64,000 bases of DNA, from the NCBI RefSeq assembly GCF_900445235.1, contig NZ_UFSM01000002.1, forward strand, positions 356,427 through 420,426. The letters are read 5' to 3'. The first letter of the stretch is position 1, and every line of letters begins with the position of its first letter. The DNA comes from Aminobacter aminovorans. Lineage in GTDB: Bacteria > Pseudomonadota > Alphaproteobacteria > Rhizobiales > Rhizobiaceae. The notes beneath the pieces are model-generated. The model was not told the DNA's origin. It did no database searches and saw nothing but the letters and a program-made list of their open reading frames with translations. Positions 16,432 to 24,825 of the stretch are shown here, one piece after another. The position numbers and the translations under genes were made by a program.

Positions 16432-16676
16432 GGACCCGTCACAGCTGATCTGCGCCCGTGTTCTTCGCGGCTGGACCGACACAGCACGGCGCGTGCCAGT
16501 TCGCCACCATTGTCCTGAAGGCACTGCCCCGCATGCAACGGACGCTCCGATCCTTCGCGAGGGCGCACACTTTTCGGTCGGAAAGGTTGGGATAAAAGGC
16601 GGCATACCGGCGCCTTGCTTTGTCCTCGCATATCCCTGCCAGTTCCGGCCAGCGGATGAGCAGCCGGGCGTGGCAG

Positions 16677-17465
16677 TCAGCCTCGAACCATGCGGCGTGT
16701 GACCATCAGGCGCAGTCTTGCCGGCAAGCACGCCAAAACCTTCATCGACAGAGCCATCTTCCAGGGAAAGGCAATTTCGAAGTGCCGCGACTTCAGCCCG
16801 GCCATGATGTGGTCGACCGCCGCTTCGGCCGAAATCAGAAATGGCATCGGAAAATCGTTCTTCTGCGTCAAAGGCGTGTCGACGAAGCCCGGATTAATCA
16901 GGCTGAGGCGCACGTTGCGGGCGGCGAGTTCGGGATGCAGCGCCTCGCACAGATTGATGAGCGCGGCCTTGGAAGCGCCATAGGCAGCGGCGCCCGGCAG
17001 GCCGACATAACCCGCGACCGATGACACGACGGCAATGTGGCCCGACCCGCGCGCCATCATGCGTGGCATCAGCGCGGCCAGGCAATGTACCGCGCCCATC
17101 AGGTTGACCTCGACGGTCGCGCGAAAGGCGGCGGCGTCCAAGCGGGCAGCTGTATCACGGGCGTAGGTGCCGGCGTTCAACACGACAAGGTCGAGCGGCC
17201 CCAGTGTGTCCTCGATGCCGACCAATGTCTCACGCGCGGCCTCGGCGTCCGTCACGTCGAGCGGAAACGCATGGATGCGATCGGGGGCTTCGGCGGCAAG
17301 TCTTTCGAGGTCCCGCGCCGTCCGCGCGCTTGCCGCGACATTCCAGCCCTCGCGGGCGAGGCGAAGCGCCAGGACGCGGCCGATGCCGGAACTGGCTCCC
17401 GTCACCCACGCCGTGCGGCCGTCCATTCCGGCCTGGCCTTCGTCCGCGTTCATGTTTCCGTGCAT
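16677..17465 (-). CDS. Short-chain dehydrogenase/reductase, RpoE-regulated
   Basis: A 262-residue classical SDR. The cofactor motif TGASSGIGR is near residue 22, NAG follows in VVLNAGTY, and the catalytic Ser and Y-x3-K appear in VVSSVAGY and AAYGASKAAL. The C-terminus is basic and hydrophobic (ALSMKVLACLPARLRLMVTRR), suggesting membrane contact. The ATG at 17465 has GGGAG six bases upstream. A TGAACC-N16-CGTATC element 35 bp upstream matches the two RpoE promoters in this locus. It thus joins the oxidative-stress regulon even though it is on the opposite strand. Substrate unknown; a lipid-derived carbonyl would fit the regulon. Confidence 0.9.
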   Translation of the reverse strand: MHGNMNADEGQAGMDGRTAWVTGASSGIGRVLALRLAREGWNVAASARTARDLERLAAEAPDRIHAFPLDVTDAEAARETLVGIEDTLGPLDLVVLNAGTYARDTAARLDAAAFRATVEVNLMGAVHCLAALMPRMMARGSGHIAVVSSVAGYVGLPGAAAYGASKAALINLCEALHPELAARNVRLSLINPGFVDTPLTQKNDFPMPFLISAEAAVDHIMAGLKSRHFEIAFPWKMALSMKVLACLPARLRLMVTRRMVRG

Positions 17466-17499
17466 GTCGGCTCCCTTGGAAGAACGGGTGGTCACTCCT

Positions 17500-17527
17500 G
17501 ATACGTTGGAAGTCGGCAATTGGTTCA
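17500..17527 (-). promoter_or_regulatory. RpoE (ECF11) promoter for the SDR gene
   Basis: Minus strand shows TGAACC (17527-17522), 16-bp spacer, CGTATC (17505-17500). The -35 differs by one base from the rpoE autoregulatory promoter; the -10 and spacer are identical. Confidence 0.75.
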
Positions 17528-17758
17528 GTATGCGGCCTGTGAAGCGTCCGGGCATGACGAGGGCGCCTGCCCTCGCGTACAAATGGGGTGCAGCGGCGGC
17601 GCGTTCGAAGGCAGGGGCTTATTTTTGTTCCCTACCCACGGTTCTCTGAACGGAAAAGGACAGTTGCACGCTGGGGAGGCAGTAGCCCGACCTGCTGCAA
17701 GGGGCACGCGAGCTCCAAGGTCATTGCAGCAAAACACAGTCCTTGTGTAGGCGGCCGC

Positions 17759-18958
17759 CTAGATCATCAGGCTGAGCTGATCCTGCTCTTCTCTTTGATC
17801 GTCGTCGAACGACGACAGCGTCACACCGATGAGACGGACGCCTTTCGCGGTCGGGAAAAGCGGGGCGAGCAGGTTGCGCGCGACCTCCTCCACATCGGAG
17901 GCATTGTCGATCGCGGTGCCCACGGTGCGGCTGCGGGTGATCTGCTGGAAGTCGGCGAACTTGACCTTCAGCGTCACGGTTCGACCATACAGCGATTTCG
18001 CTTCGCAATGGCGCCAGACCTTGGCGACGAGGGCAGTAACTTCGGCGCGGGCCGCCTCGAGGTCGAAAATGTCGACGGCGAAAGTGTCCTCGGCGCCGAC
18101 CGACTTGCGTGGCCGATCCGGCTGGACCGGCCGCTCGTCGATGCCGCGCGCGATCTTGTAGTACCAGGCGCCGGCCTTGCCGAAGTGCTGCTGCAAGAAC
18201 GGCAATGGCCTTGCCTTCAGATCGGCGCCAGTCAGGATGCCCAGCCGTTCCATCTTCGCGGCCGTCGCCGGCCCGACGCCGTGGAATTTCTTCACGGCGA
18301 GAGCCTCGACAAAGGCCGCGCCCATGCGCGGCGTGATGACGGCCTGGCCGTTCGGCTTGTTCAGATCGCTCGCCATCTTTGCGAGGAACTTGCAGTAGGA
18401 AATCCCCGCCGAGGCGTTGAGCCCCGTCACCTCCTTGATGCGCGCACGGATCCGCGTGGCGATCTCGGTCGCGACCGGAATCGACTGTTTGTTCTCGGTG
18501 ACATCGAGATAGGCTTCATCGAGCGAAAGCGGCTCGATCAGGTTGGTATGCTCCGCAAAAATCTCCCTGATCTGGGTCGAAACCGCGCGATAGACGTCGA
18601 AGCGGGGCGGTACGAATATCAAATCCGGGCATCGCCTTTTTGCGGTGATGGAAGGGAGGGCGGACCGCACGCCGAAGGCGCGCGCCTCGTAGCTGGCGGC
18701 GGCCACCACGCCGCGCGCCGCTGACCCGCCAACCGCAACCGGCTTTCCCCTCAGCTCCGGATTGTCGCGCTGCTCGACCGAGGCATAGAACGCGTCCATG
18801 TCGACATGGATGACCTTGCGATGAGGCGCGCCCTCGGTTGTCGCCTCGTCGCCGCCATGTCCTGATCGCTCGCTCGTCACCATCGGCTCGCTGCCACGCC
18901 TCATTCGCTGGAGTTTATCGTCTCCGGAAATGGCCGGCGACTCATCCGCTACGAGCAT
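17759..18958 (-). CDS. dinB: DNA polymerase IV (Y-family)
   Basis: A 399-residue translesion polymerase. The catalytic carboxylates are visible in HVDMDAFYASVEQRD and SLDEAYLDVT; the helix-hairpin-helix region is KKFHGVGPATAAKMERLGI; the little-finger domain begins near residue 275 (KSVGAEDTF). The C-terminal DQLSLMI is a beta-clamp binding motif. Residues 1-45 are poorly conserved and several in-frame ATGs exist (18958, 18904, 18883), so the start is uncertain. It is monocistronic, with the SDR promoter region downstream and a ROK regulator divergent from it. No LexA box was recognised in the 143 bp upstream. Confidence 0.95.
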   Translation of the reverse strand: MLVADESPAISGDDKLQRMRRGSEPMVTSERSGHGGDEATTEGAPHRKVIHVDMDAFYASVEQRDNPELRGKPVAVGGSAARGVVAAASYEARAFGVRSALPSITAKRRCPDLIFVPPRFDVYRAVSTQIREIFAEHTNLIEPLSLDEAYLDVTENKQSIPVATEIATRIRARIKEVTGLNASAGISYCKFLAKMASDLNKPNGQAVITPRMGAAFVEALAVKKFHGVGPATAAKMERLGILTGADLKARPLPFLQQHFGKAGAWYYKIARGIDERPVQPDRPRKSVGAEDTFAVDIFDLEAARAEVTALVAKVWRHCEAKSLYGRTVTLKVKFADFQQITRSRTVGTAIDNASDVEEVARNLLAPLFPTAKGVRLIGVTLSSFDDDQREEQDQLSLMI

Positions 18959-19041
18959 ATTGCCCGGACGCCGCCGCTTCGAGATGAAACCTCATCCCCG
19001 CGCTTGCCGCCCTCGCAACAATCCTGGCGTCAACAAAACGA

Positions 19042-19088
19042 TTGACAGTCCGGCCGTCTCGCTAATAAGTTCGGTTATAGAACGAATT
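19042..19088 (+). promoter_or_regulatory. Promoter and inverted-repeat operator of the ROK operon
   Basis: TTGACA (19042-19047) and TAATAA (19063-19068) form a promoter with a 15-bp spacer. Just downstream, TTCG (19070-19073) and CGAA (19083-19086) flank a 9-bp centre, an inverted repeat suited to the ROK repressor encoded 14 bp later. Confidence 0.5.
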
Positions 19089-19101
19089 AAATGAGGTCGG
19101 C

Positions 19102-20313
19102 GTGAACGACAGCCTGCGCATCTCCCGGAAGTTCTCGCAGCGCTCGGTGATGGAAGCGATCGTGCAGGGCGGGCCCATTTCGCGTGCGTCGATCTCCAAG
19201 CAGACCGGCCTGTCCAAACAGACCATCTCCGAAATCGTCCGCGTGCTGGAGCAGGAAGGCTGGGTCCAGGAAACCGGTCGCACCAGTGGCCATGTCGGCC
19301 GCACGGCGGTAACCTACGAGCTTGTCTACGACGCCGCCTATATCGTGGCCGTCGACCTCGGCGGCACCAAGGTTCGTGTCGCGATTACCGATCTCGCCTG
19401 CCAGATCTTCGCCGAGGACACGGCGCCGACAGATCCACGCGGCGGCGGCTACATCGTCGACCAGATCGCCGCGCTGGCCTTCCGGGCAGCGGCCCAGCAA
19501 GGCATCGCCCGCGACAAGATCAAGCTTGCGGTCATCGGCGTCCCCGGCGCGCCTGACAATGCGACCGGCCGCGTGCTGCTCGCGCCAAACATTGCCGATT
19601 TCGACAAGATGGATGTGGTCAGCGCATTCTCGGAAGCCTTCGGCTTCGATGCGATGCTGGAGAATGACGTCAACCTCGCCGTGCTCGGCGAGAACTGGCT
19701 CGGGCAGGGGCGGGGGATCGACAATCTCGCCTATGTAGCGCTCGGCACCGGCGTCGGCAGTGGCCTGATGGTCGGCGGCCATCTCGTGCGGGGCGCCATC
19801 AACGCTGCTGGCGAAATGGGCTTCCTGCCGCTGGGTGCTGACCCGTTCGAGGCGGAATCGCTGCGCACGGGCGCATTCGAGCGGGCGGTGGCCTCGCATG
19901 GCATAACGGACCGTTATGCCGCTCTTGCTGGCCATCGCCGCTCTGTGCCCGAGATATTCGAGGCAGCCAATACAGGCGATCAGTCGGCTCTGACCGTGCT
20001 CGACGAGATCGCCCGGCACCTCGCTCGTGGCATAGGAGCCATCGCAGCGATAGCCAATCCGGAGAAGGTGATCCTGGGCGGGTCGATCGGCCTGCGACCG
20101 GAGATCCTGTCGCGCGTCAAGGTGTTCCTGCCGCAGTGCTTCCCCTACCCGGTCAATGTCGAGACTGGCGAGTTGGGCTCGCGTGCAGCGATCATCGGCG
20201 CTGCGGCGATCGGGCTCGGTCAGTTGCACAACACGTTGTTCGGCGTCGACGCTCCCGAAGGGCGCATCTCGCTGCCCAAGGTCGACATGCGTGCTTTGAG
20301 GGAGGCTGTGTGA
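19102..20313 (+). CDS. ROK family transcriptional regulator
   Basis: A 403-residue NagC/XylR-like repressor. Residues about 12-70 form a winged helix (SRASISKQTGLSKQTISEIVRVL). The rest is a sugar-kinase-like ROK domain with phosphate motif VDLGGTKVRVAI and a second glycine loop VALGTGVGSGLMVGG. The usual zinc-binding CGRxGC cluster of ROK kinases is absent; the segment reads INAAGEMGFLPLGAD, so it is a regulator rather than a kinase. GTG at 19102 has GAGG six bases before. Its stop overlaps the next start (TGATG), so regulator, peptidase and transporter are one operon. The ligand should be the imported compound or its phosphate. Confidence 0.92.
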   Translation: MNDSLRISRKFSQRSVMEAIVQGGPISRASISKQTGLSKQTISEIVRVLEQEGWVQETGRTSGHVGRTAVTYELVYDAAYIVAVDLGGTKVRVAITDLACQIFAEDTAPTDPRGGGYIVDQIAALAFRAAAQQGIARDKIKLAVIGVPGAPDNATGRVLLAPNIADFDKMDVVSAFSEAFGFDAMLENDVNLAVLGENWLGQGRGIDNLAYVALGTGVGSGLMVGGHLVRGAINAAGEMGFLPLGADPFEAESLRTGAFERAVASHGITDRYAALAGHRRSVPEIFEAANTGDQSALTVLDEIARHLARGIGAIAAIANPEKVILGGSIGLRPEILSRVKVFLPQCFPYPVNVETGELGSRAAIIGAAAIGLGQLHNTLFGVDAPEGRISLPKVDMRALREAV

Positions 20314-21566
20314 TGACGGATGAATTGACCAGGCGTCTCAAGGCTGCGCTCGACCGCGACGAGGCACTCGCCTTGTTCCGCGGCGCCATTGGCCGCGACA
20401 GCATCACCGGCAACGAGGCGAATTTTGTCAGCTATCTGAACGAGCAGATGGAGGCGCTTGGACTTTCCGGCCTGCACACCGCGGAGTTCCTGCCCGGGCG
20501 GCCCAACATCTGGGGCGAACGCAAGGGTGCGGATGGCGGCAAGCGGCTTCTGTTCATCGGCCACACCGACACGGTGCATGTCGATGGCTGGCGCGAGCAT
20601 TGGGCCGGGACCGAGCGCGAGGATCCGTTCGCCGCTCCTGTCATCGATGGCGCTGTCTGGGGTCGTGGCGCGGGCGACCTCAAGGCCGGCATCTCGGCAT
20701 CGCTTGCCGCACTTGCGCTGCTCGACAGGGCCGGCATCCGCCTTGCCGGTGACGTGTCCTATGCCTTCGTCGGTGACGAGGAGAGCGGCCAGCCTGGAAC
20801 CGGCGTCTCCGCCGGCATCAAGGACTTTGCCGCCCGCATCGAGAGCGGCGAGGTGCAGCGTCCCGATTTCACCGTCTATGTCGAACCGACCCGGCTTTCC
20901 GTCTACCCGGCACAGATCGGCTTCTTCATCACCGACATCACGATCACCGGCAAGTCGGCCTATTTCGGCGTGCCGGAACTGGGCAAGGATGCCCTCAAGG
21001 CGAGCCATCAGGCGATGACGGCGCTGTGGAAGCACTCCGACGAGGTTGCGGCTCGCGCCCAGCATCCTTTGGTCGGGCGCGGCTTCCTGCTCATCACCGG
21101 GCTTGCCGGCGGCGGCTATATAGCGGTGCCCGAGCGCTGCACCTTGTCGCTCATCCGCAAGCTGCTGCCGGGTGAGTCCCTCGATGCCGCTGCCGCCGAG
21201 ATCGAAGCGACCGTGCGTTCGGCGATCGCCGATCCCGAGATCAGGATCGAGTTTGCCTATCCTGCCGGGCGTGACCACGCCTTGGGCGGAACCGCTGCCG
21301 AGATCGACGCCAATGGGGCCGAGGTAACCATGCTGTCGGATGCGCTCGACCAGACGCTCCCGGGGCGCGGCACCGTCGAAGGTGCGCCGTTTTGGTCGGA
21401 ATCGCCGTTCTTCGTCAACCGGCTGGGCATTCCCGCCGTCTATTGCGCGCCCGGCGATATCCGCAATTGCCACACCTACGAGGAGCATGTCGACGTCGAG
21501 GAATATCTCGCCGGCGTCGTCGCCCTCGCCGCCTTCATGGCCCGCTATTGCGGGGTGATCGAGTGA
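20313..21566 (+). CDS. M20 family metallopeptidase/deacylase (ArgE/DapE-like)
   Basis: A 417-residue di-zinc hydrolase. Ligands are visible as His in FIGHTDTVHVD, Asp in GRGAGDLKAG, the catalytic Glu pair in GDEESGQ, Glu in YVEPTRL and the last His in RNCHTYEEH. The lid/dimerisation domain lies at about 190-300. M20 enzymes remove acyl, formyl, carbamoyl or amino-acid groups from small amides. It is the first enzyme of a sugar-type ABC operon, overlapping the ROK stop by one base, so it probably deacylates the imported compound inside the cell (no signal peptide). Exact substrate cannot be told from sequence. Confidence 0.9.
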   Translation: MTDELTRRLKAALDRDEALALFRGAIGRDSITGNEANFVSYLNEQMEALGLSGLHTAEFLPGRPNIWGERKGADGGKRLLFIGHTDTVHVDGWREHWAGTEREDPFAAPVIDGAVWGRGAGDLKAGISASLAALALLDRAGIRLAGDVSYAFVGDEESGQPGTGVSAGIKDFAARIESGEVQRPDFTVYVEPTRLSVYPAQIGFFITDITITGKSAYFGVPELGKDALKASHQAMTALWKHSDEVAARAQHPLVGRGFLLITGLAGGGYIAVPERCTLSLIRKLLPGESLDAAAAEIEATVRSAIADPEIRIEFAYPAGRDHALGGTAAEIDANGAEVTMLSDALDQTLPGRGTVEGAPFWSESPFFVNRLGIPAVYCAPGDIRNCHTYEEHVDVEEYLAGVVALAAFMARYCGVIE

Positions 21567-21603
21567 ACTGCCTACTTCGCTAGAAAATGATCGGGAGGAA
21601 AAC

Positions 21604-22665
21604 ATGATCATCAAGAAGATACTTGCCGCTGCTCTCGCTGGCAGCCTTATGCTTGCTGCCGGTGCGGCCTTCGCCCAGACAGTCGGTCCCTCGGGCGAGA
21701 CGGCAACGCCGAGCGCCGACGTCGCACTGTCCGATGCCGACATCGCCTCCTTGAAGGACAAGGGCTACAAGGCGGCGCTGCTCTGGCACACCTCTTCCGA
21801 TTTCACCAATGCCGTCTCGGCCGGTGCCAAGGATGAGTTCGCCCGTGCCGGTGTCGAGGTTGCCGTGACCACGGATGCCGGCTTCGATGCGGCACGCCAG
21901 CGCAGCGACATCGAAACCGCGCTCGCGGCCAAGCCGAATGTCATTCTCGCCTTGCCGCTCGACCCGGTCACCTCGGCCGAGGCCTTCCGCCAGGCGGTCA
22001 AGGACGGCACCAAGCTGGTGTTCCTGTCGAACCTGCCGAGCGGCTACAAGCACGGAACCGACTATGCCGCAATCGTCACCGACGACCTGTTCCAGATGGG
22101 CAAGCAGGCAGCCGATGCCCTGGCCAAATCCATCGGCGGGAAGGGCAAGGTCGGCTATATCTTCCACGACGCCACCTACTACGTCACCAACCAGCGTGAC
22201 CAGGCGTTCAAGACGACGATCGAGAAGGATTATCCCGATATCAAGATCGTCGCCGAGCAGGGCATTTCCGATCCGGCACGAGCCGAGGAACTGGCCAACG
22301 CGATGCTGCTGCAGAACCCCGATCTCGACGGCATCTACGTGACCTGGGCAGAGCCCGCCGACGGCGTGCTCTCGGCCCTGCGCTCCAGCGGTAACGCCAA
22401 GACCAAGGTGGTGACGCTCGACCTCGCCGAACCGGTGGCGCTCGACATGGTCAAGGGTGGCAACGTGACTGCGCTCGTCGCCGACAAGGCCTATGAACTC
22501 GGCCGCGCCATGGCCGCCGCCGGGCTCAAGTCGCTGCTCGGCCAGCAGACCCCACCCTTCGTCGTCGCTCCGGCCCTGACTGTGACCAAGGACAATGTCG
22601 CTGAGGGCTGGAAGGAATCGCTCAACCGCGAAGCGCCGAAGTCGGTGCTCGACGCAGCCAAGTAA
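21604..22665 (+). CDS. Sugar-type ABC substrate-binding protein, copy 1
   Basis: A 353-residue periplasmic binding protein of the RbsB/peripl_BP_4 group. Residues 1-24 are a signal peptide (LAAALAGSLMLAAGAAFA). The hallmark NSDDLFQMGKQAADAL-like segment appears as IVTDDLFQMGK, followed by YYVTNQRDQAFKTTIEKD and LDGIYVTWAEPA. It is a close paralogue of the next gene, sharing these motifs at matching positions. A strong SD (GGGAGGAAA) precedes the ATG. A perfect 12-bp hairpin follows its stop. It is the first of two binding proteins feeding one permease, which suggests two related ligands or a recent duplication. Confidence 0.93.
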   Translation: MIIKKILAAALAGSLMLAAGAAFAQTVGPSGETATPSADVALSDADIASLKDKGYKAALLWHTSSDFTNAVSAGAKDEFARAGVEVAVTTDAGFDAARQRSDIETALAAKPNVILALPLDPVTSAEAFRQAVKDGTKLVFLSNLPSGYKHGTDYAAIVTDDLFQMGKQAADALAKSIGGKGKVGYIFHDATYYVTNQRDQAFKTTIEKDYPDIKIVAEQGISDPARAEELANAMLLQNPDLDGIYVTWAEPADGVLSALRSSGNAKTKVVTLDLAEPVALDMVKGGNVTALVADKAYELGRAMAAAGLKSLLGQQTPPFVVAPALTVTKDNVAEGWKESLNREAPKSVLDAAK

Positions 22666-22671
22666 GCCAGT

Positions 22672-22701
22672 TGCACCGGCGGCAATACCGCCGCCGGTGC
22701 A
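22672..22701. repeat. Perfect 12-bp inverted repeat between the two binding-protein genes
   Basis: TGCACCGGCGGC (22672-22683), loop AATACC, GCCGCCGGTGCA (22690-22701). There is no U tract, so it is more likely an mRNA-stabilising or partial-attenuation hairpin that raises binding-protein dosage over downstream permease than a full terminator. Confidence 0.75.
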
Positions 22702-22725
22702 CCATCTACCCGGGAGGAAACAGTC

Positions 22726-23790
22726 ATGCACATGGCAGCAAGGGGCACAGCCCTTTTCGCGGCAATACTTTCGGTGAGCGCGGCTTTCGCGGCCGATGGC
22801 GCCACCAAGGGTCCGAATGGCGAACAGCCAACGCCGGCCAAGAGCGTCGTACTGACGCCGGACCAGGAACAGAAGATCAAGGACGGCAAATTCACCGCAG
22901 CCCTGGTCTGGCACGAGATGAGTGAGTACACCAATGCGGTGAATGCCGGCGCGCATGACGAGTTCAAGCGCTTGGGCATCGAGGTCATCGCGCAGACCGA
23001 CGCCGGCTTCGACGCCGCGCGCCAGAAAGCCGACGTCGAAACGGTGATGGCCAAGAAGCCGTCTATCATCGTCTCGCTGCCGGTCGACCCGGCAACCGCC
23101 GCTGTCGTTTACGACCCTGCGCGCGACGCCGGCGTCAAGCTCGCCTTTGTCGACAACTCGCCAGCGGGTTACGTTCACGGCAAGGACTATGTGACCATCG
23201 TCTCCGACGACCTGTTCCAGATGGGTAACAAGGCTGCCGTCGCCATGGCCGACGCGCTCGGCAAAAAGGGCAATCTCGGCTACATCTTCCACGACGCCGA
23301 TTTCTACGTCACCAACCAGCGCGACGGCGCCTTCAAGGCAACGATCGAGCAAGACTATCCCGAGATGAAGATCGTCGCCGAGGCGGGCATGGCCGACCCT
23401 GCGCGGAGCGAAGAGATCGCCCAGGCGATGGTGACGCAGCACCCCGACCTCGACGGCATCTACGTGACCTGGGCAGAGCCGGCGCTGAGCGTGCTGTCGG
23501 CGCTGCGCAATGCCGGCAACAGCCACACCAAGATCGTCACCCTCGACCTCAACGAGCCGGCAGCGCTCGACATGGTCAAGGACGGTGCCATCGCGGCGCT
23601 GGTGGCCGACGAAGCGTACAGCATCGGCGTGACGGCGGCGCGTTCGGCAGCCGGCTCGCTGGTCGGCGTTGAATCAAAGCCGTTCCTCGTCGTCGATTCA
23701 CTCGCTGTCACCAAGGCGACCGTGGCCGATGGCTGGAAGGCGTCGCTCAACAAGGATGTGCCGGCGAGCGTCGCTGCGGCCGCAAAATAG
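22726..23790 (+). CDS. Sugar-type ABC substrate-binding protein, copy 2
   Basis: A 354-residue paralogue of the preceding gene. Signal peptide at 1-23 (ALFAAILSVSAAFAAD). Shared blocks include LVWHEMSEYTNAVNAGAHDE, ETVMAKKPSIIVSLPVDP, FYVTNQRDGAFKATIEQD and LDGIYVTWAEPALSVLSAL. The divergence between the copies is spread along the length rather than in one lobe. GGGAGGAAA precedes the ATG by about eight bases. It lies between hairpins at 22672 and 23798. Both copies look intact, so both should be exported and compete for, or extend the range of, the RbsC-type permease encoded next. Confidence 0.93.
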   Translation: MHMAARGTALFAAILSVSAAFAADGATKGPNGEQPTPAKSVVLTPDQEQKIKDGKFTAALVWHEMSEYTNAVNAGAHDEFKRLGIEVIAQTDAGFDAARQKADVETVMAKKPSIIVSLPVDPATAAVVYDPARDAGVKLAFVDNSPAGYVHGKDYVTIVSDDLFQMGNKAAVAMADALGKKGNLGYIFHDADFYVTNQRDGAFKATIEQDYPEMKIVAEAGMADPARSEEIAQAMVTQHPDLDGIYVTWAEPALSVLSALRNAGNSHTKIVTLDLNEPAALDMVKDGAIAALVADEAYSIGVTAARSAAGSLVGVESKPFLVVDSLAVTKATVADGWKASLNKDVPASVAAAAK

Positions 23791-23797
23791 TTGTCCG

Positions 23798-23820
23798 GGC
23801 AGGGGGCTGGCGCCCCTGCC
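23798..23820. repeat. Hairpin between second binding protein and permease
   Basis: GGCAGGGG (23798-23805) pairs with CCCCTGCC (23813-23820) across a short loop. As with the hairpin at 22672 there is no U tract. It probably protects or attenuates mRNA so that binding proteins outnumber the membrane components. Confidence 0.65.
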
Positions 23821-23836
23821 AACAGGAGGAAGAAAG

Positions 23837-24814
23837 ATGCCCCCAGCCAACACTAGCCTCACGGGCCAGCAAGCCGGCCTGGCCAGCCGCATCAACCTGC
23901 AGCAATACGTCGTCTATTTCGGCTTCCTGGCGATCTTCCTCTTCTTCGCCATCGTGCTGAAGGACAGCGGCTTTCTGACGGTCCGGAACCTCTCCAACAT
24001 CGTCCTGCAGACGGCACCTGCCACCGTCATGGCGATCGGCCTCGTCTTCGTCATGTCTGCAGGGGAGATCGATCTCTCGATCGGGTCCACCGTGGCCGTG
24101 GCCGCGCTCGCCTCAGCCGTGACGATCAACGAATACGGGCTGGTGGCCGGCGTGCTCGCCGGTCTGGGCGCCGGCCTCCTGATCGGCCTGCTCAACGGCG
24201 CGCTGGTCGCCTATGTCAGGCTGCCATCGTTTCTGGTGACGTTGGCGACCTTGGGATTGTTTGCCGGCGTCGCCCGCTCGATGACCAACCTGCGCTCGAT
24301 TCCGGTGACGGACAGCACCTTCACCGGCTTCTTCGGCTCGGGCGTGTTCCTGGGTATCCCCTCGCTCATCTGGTGGACGGCGATCGCCGTTGCAGTCGGC
24401 CACATCATCTATCGCGAGACGCGCTTCGGCGCCCATGTGCTGGCGACCGGCGACAATGCCCGCGCCGCCAGCGTGTCCGGCATCAGTGTGCCGCGCATCC
24501 GGCTCGCAGTGCTTGCCATCAGCGGCGGCCTGGCCGGGCTTGCCGGGCTGCTTTATGCCGGCCGCCTGCAGGCGGCGAAGTACACGCTCGGCGAAACCGA
24601 CCTGATGACGGTGATTGCCGCCGTCATCGTCGGTGGCACGCTGCTCAACGGCGGCAAGGGCTCGGTCATCGGCGCCCTGGTCGGCTCGCTGATGATGGGC
24701 ATGCTCAACAACGGCCTGATCCTGATGGGCCTTTCCGTTTCCGACCAGATGATCGTTCGCGGTCTCATCATCCTCGCGGCAGTTGCAGTATCGCTGCGCG
24801 AAAAGTCTCGCTGA
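23837..24814 (+). CDS. Sugar-type ABC permease (RbsC-like)
   Basis: A 325-residue inner-membrane protein with about nine hydrophobic spans. The RbsC-family signature MSAGEIDLSIGST lies near residue 75 and the EAA-like cytoplasmic loop is ATGDNARAASVSGISVPRIRL. AGGAGG precedes the ATG at 23837 by about eight bases; earlier in-frame codons overlap the upstream gene. It is the only permease of this operon, so it should homodimerise and work with the single-domain ATPase encoded at 26035. A PLP-enzyme gene is inserted between permease and ATPase, an unusual order. Confidence 0.93.
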   Translation: MPPANTSLTGQQAGLASRINLQQYVVYFGFLAIFLFFAIVLKDSGFLTVRNLSNIVLQTAPATVMAIGLVFVMSAGEIDLSIGSTVAVAALASAVTINEYGLVAGVLAGLGAGLLIGLLNGALVAYVRLPSFLVTLATLGLFAGVARSMTNLRSIPVTDSTFTGFFGSGVFLGIPSLIWWTAIAVAVGHIIYRETRFGAHVLATGDNARAASVSGISVPRIRLAVLAISGGLAGLAGLLYAGRLQAAKYTLGETDLMTVIAAVIVGGTLLNGGKGSVIGALVGSLMMGMLNNGLILMGLSVSDQMIVRGLIILAAVAVSLREKSR

Positions 24815-24825
24815 AGGAAGCTGAC

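Noticed and set aside
16432..16676. Possible remnant of a cyclopropane-fatty-acid synthase after DUF1365
   Set aside because: Translation of all frames gave no convincing match to that family, so I leave it as intergenic sequence with nothing recognised.
21580..23526. Open frame of 648 codons on the minus strand with repeated GHVDAVEVGVL and GLAR-like segments
   Set aside because: It is the antisense shadow of the two paralogous binding proteins; the apparent internal repeat merely mirrors their duplication.
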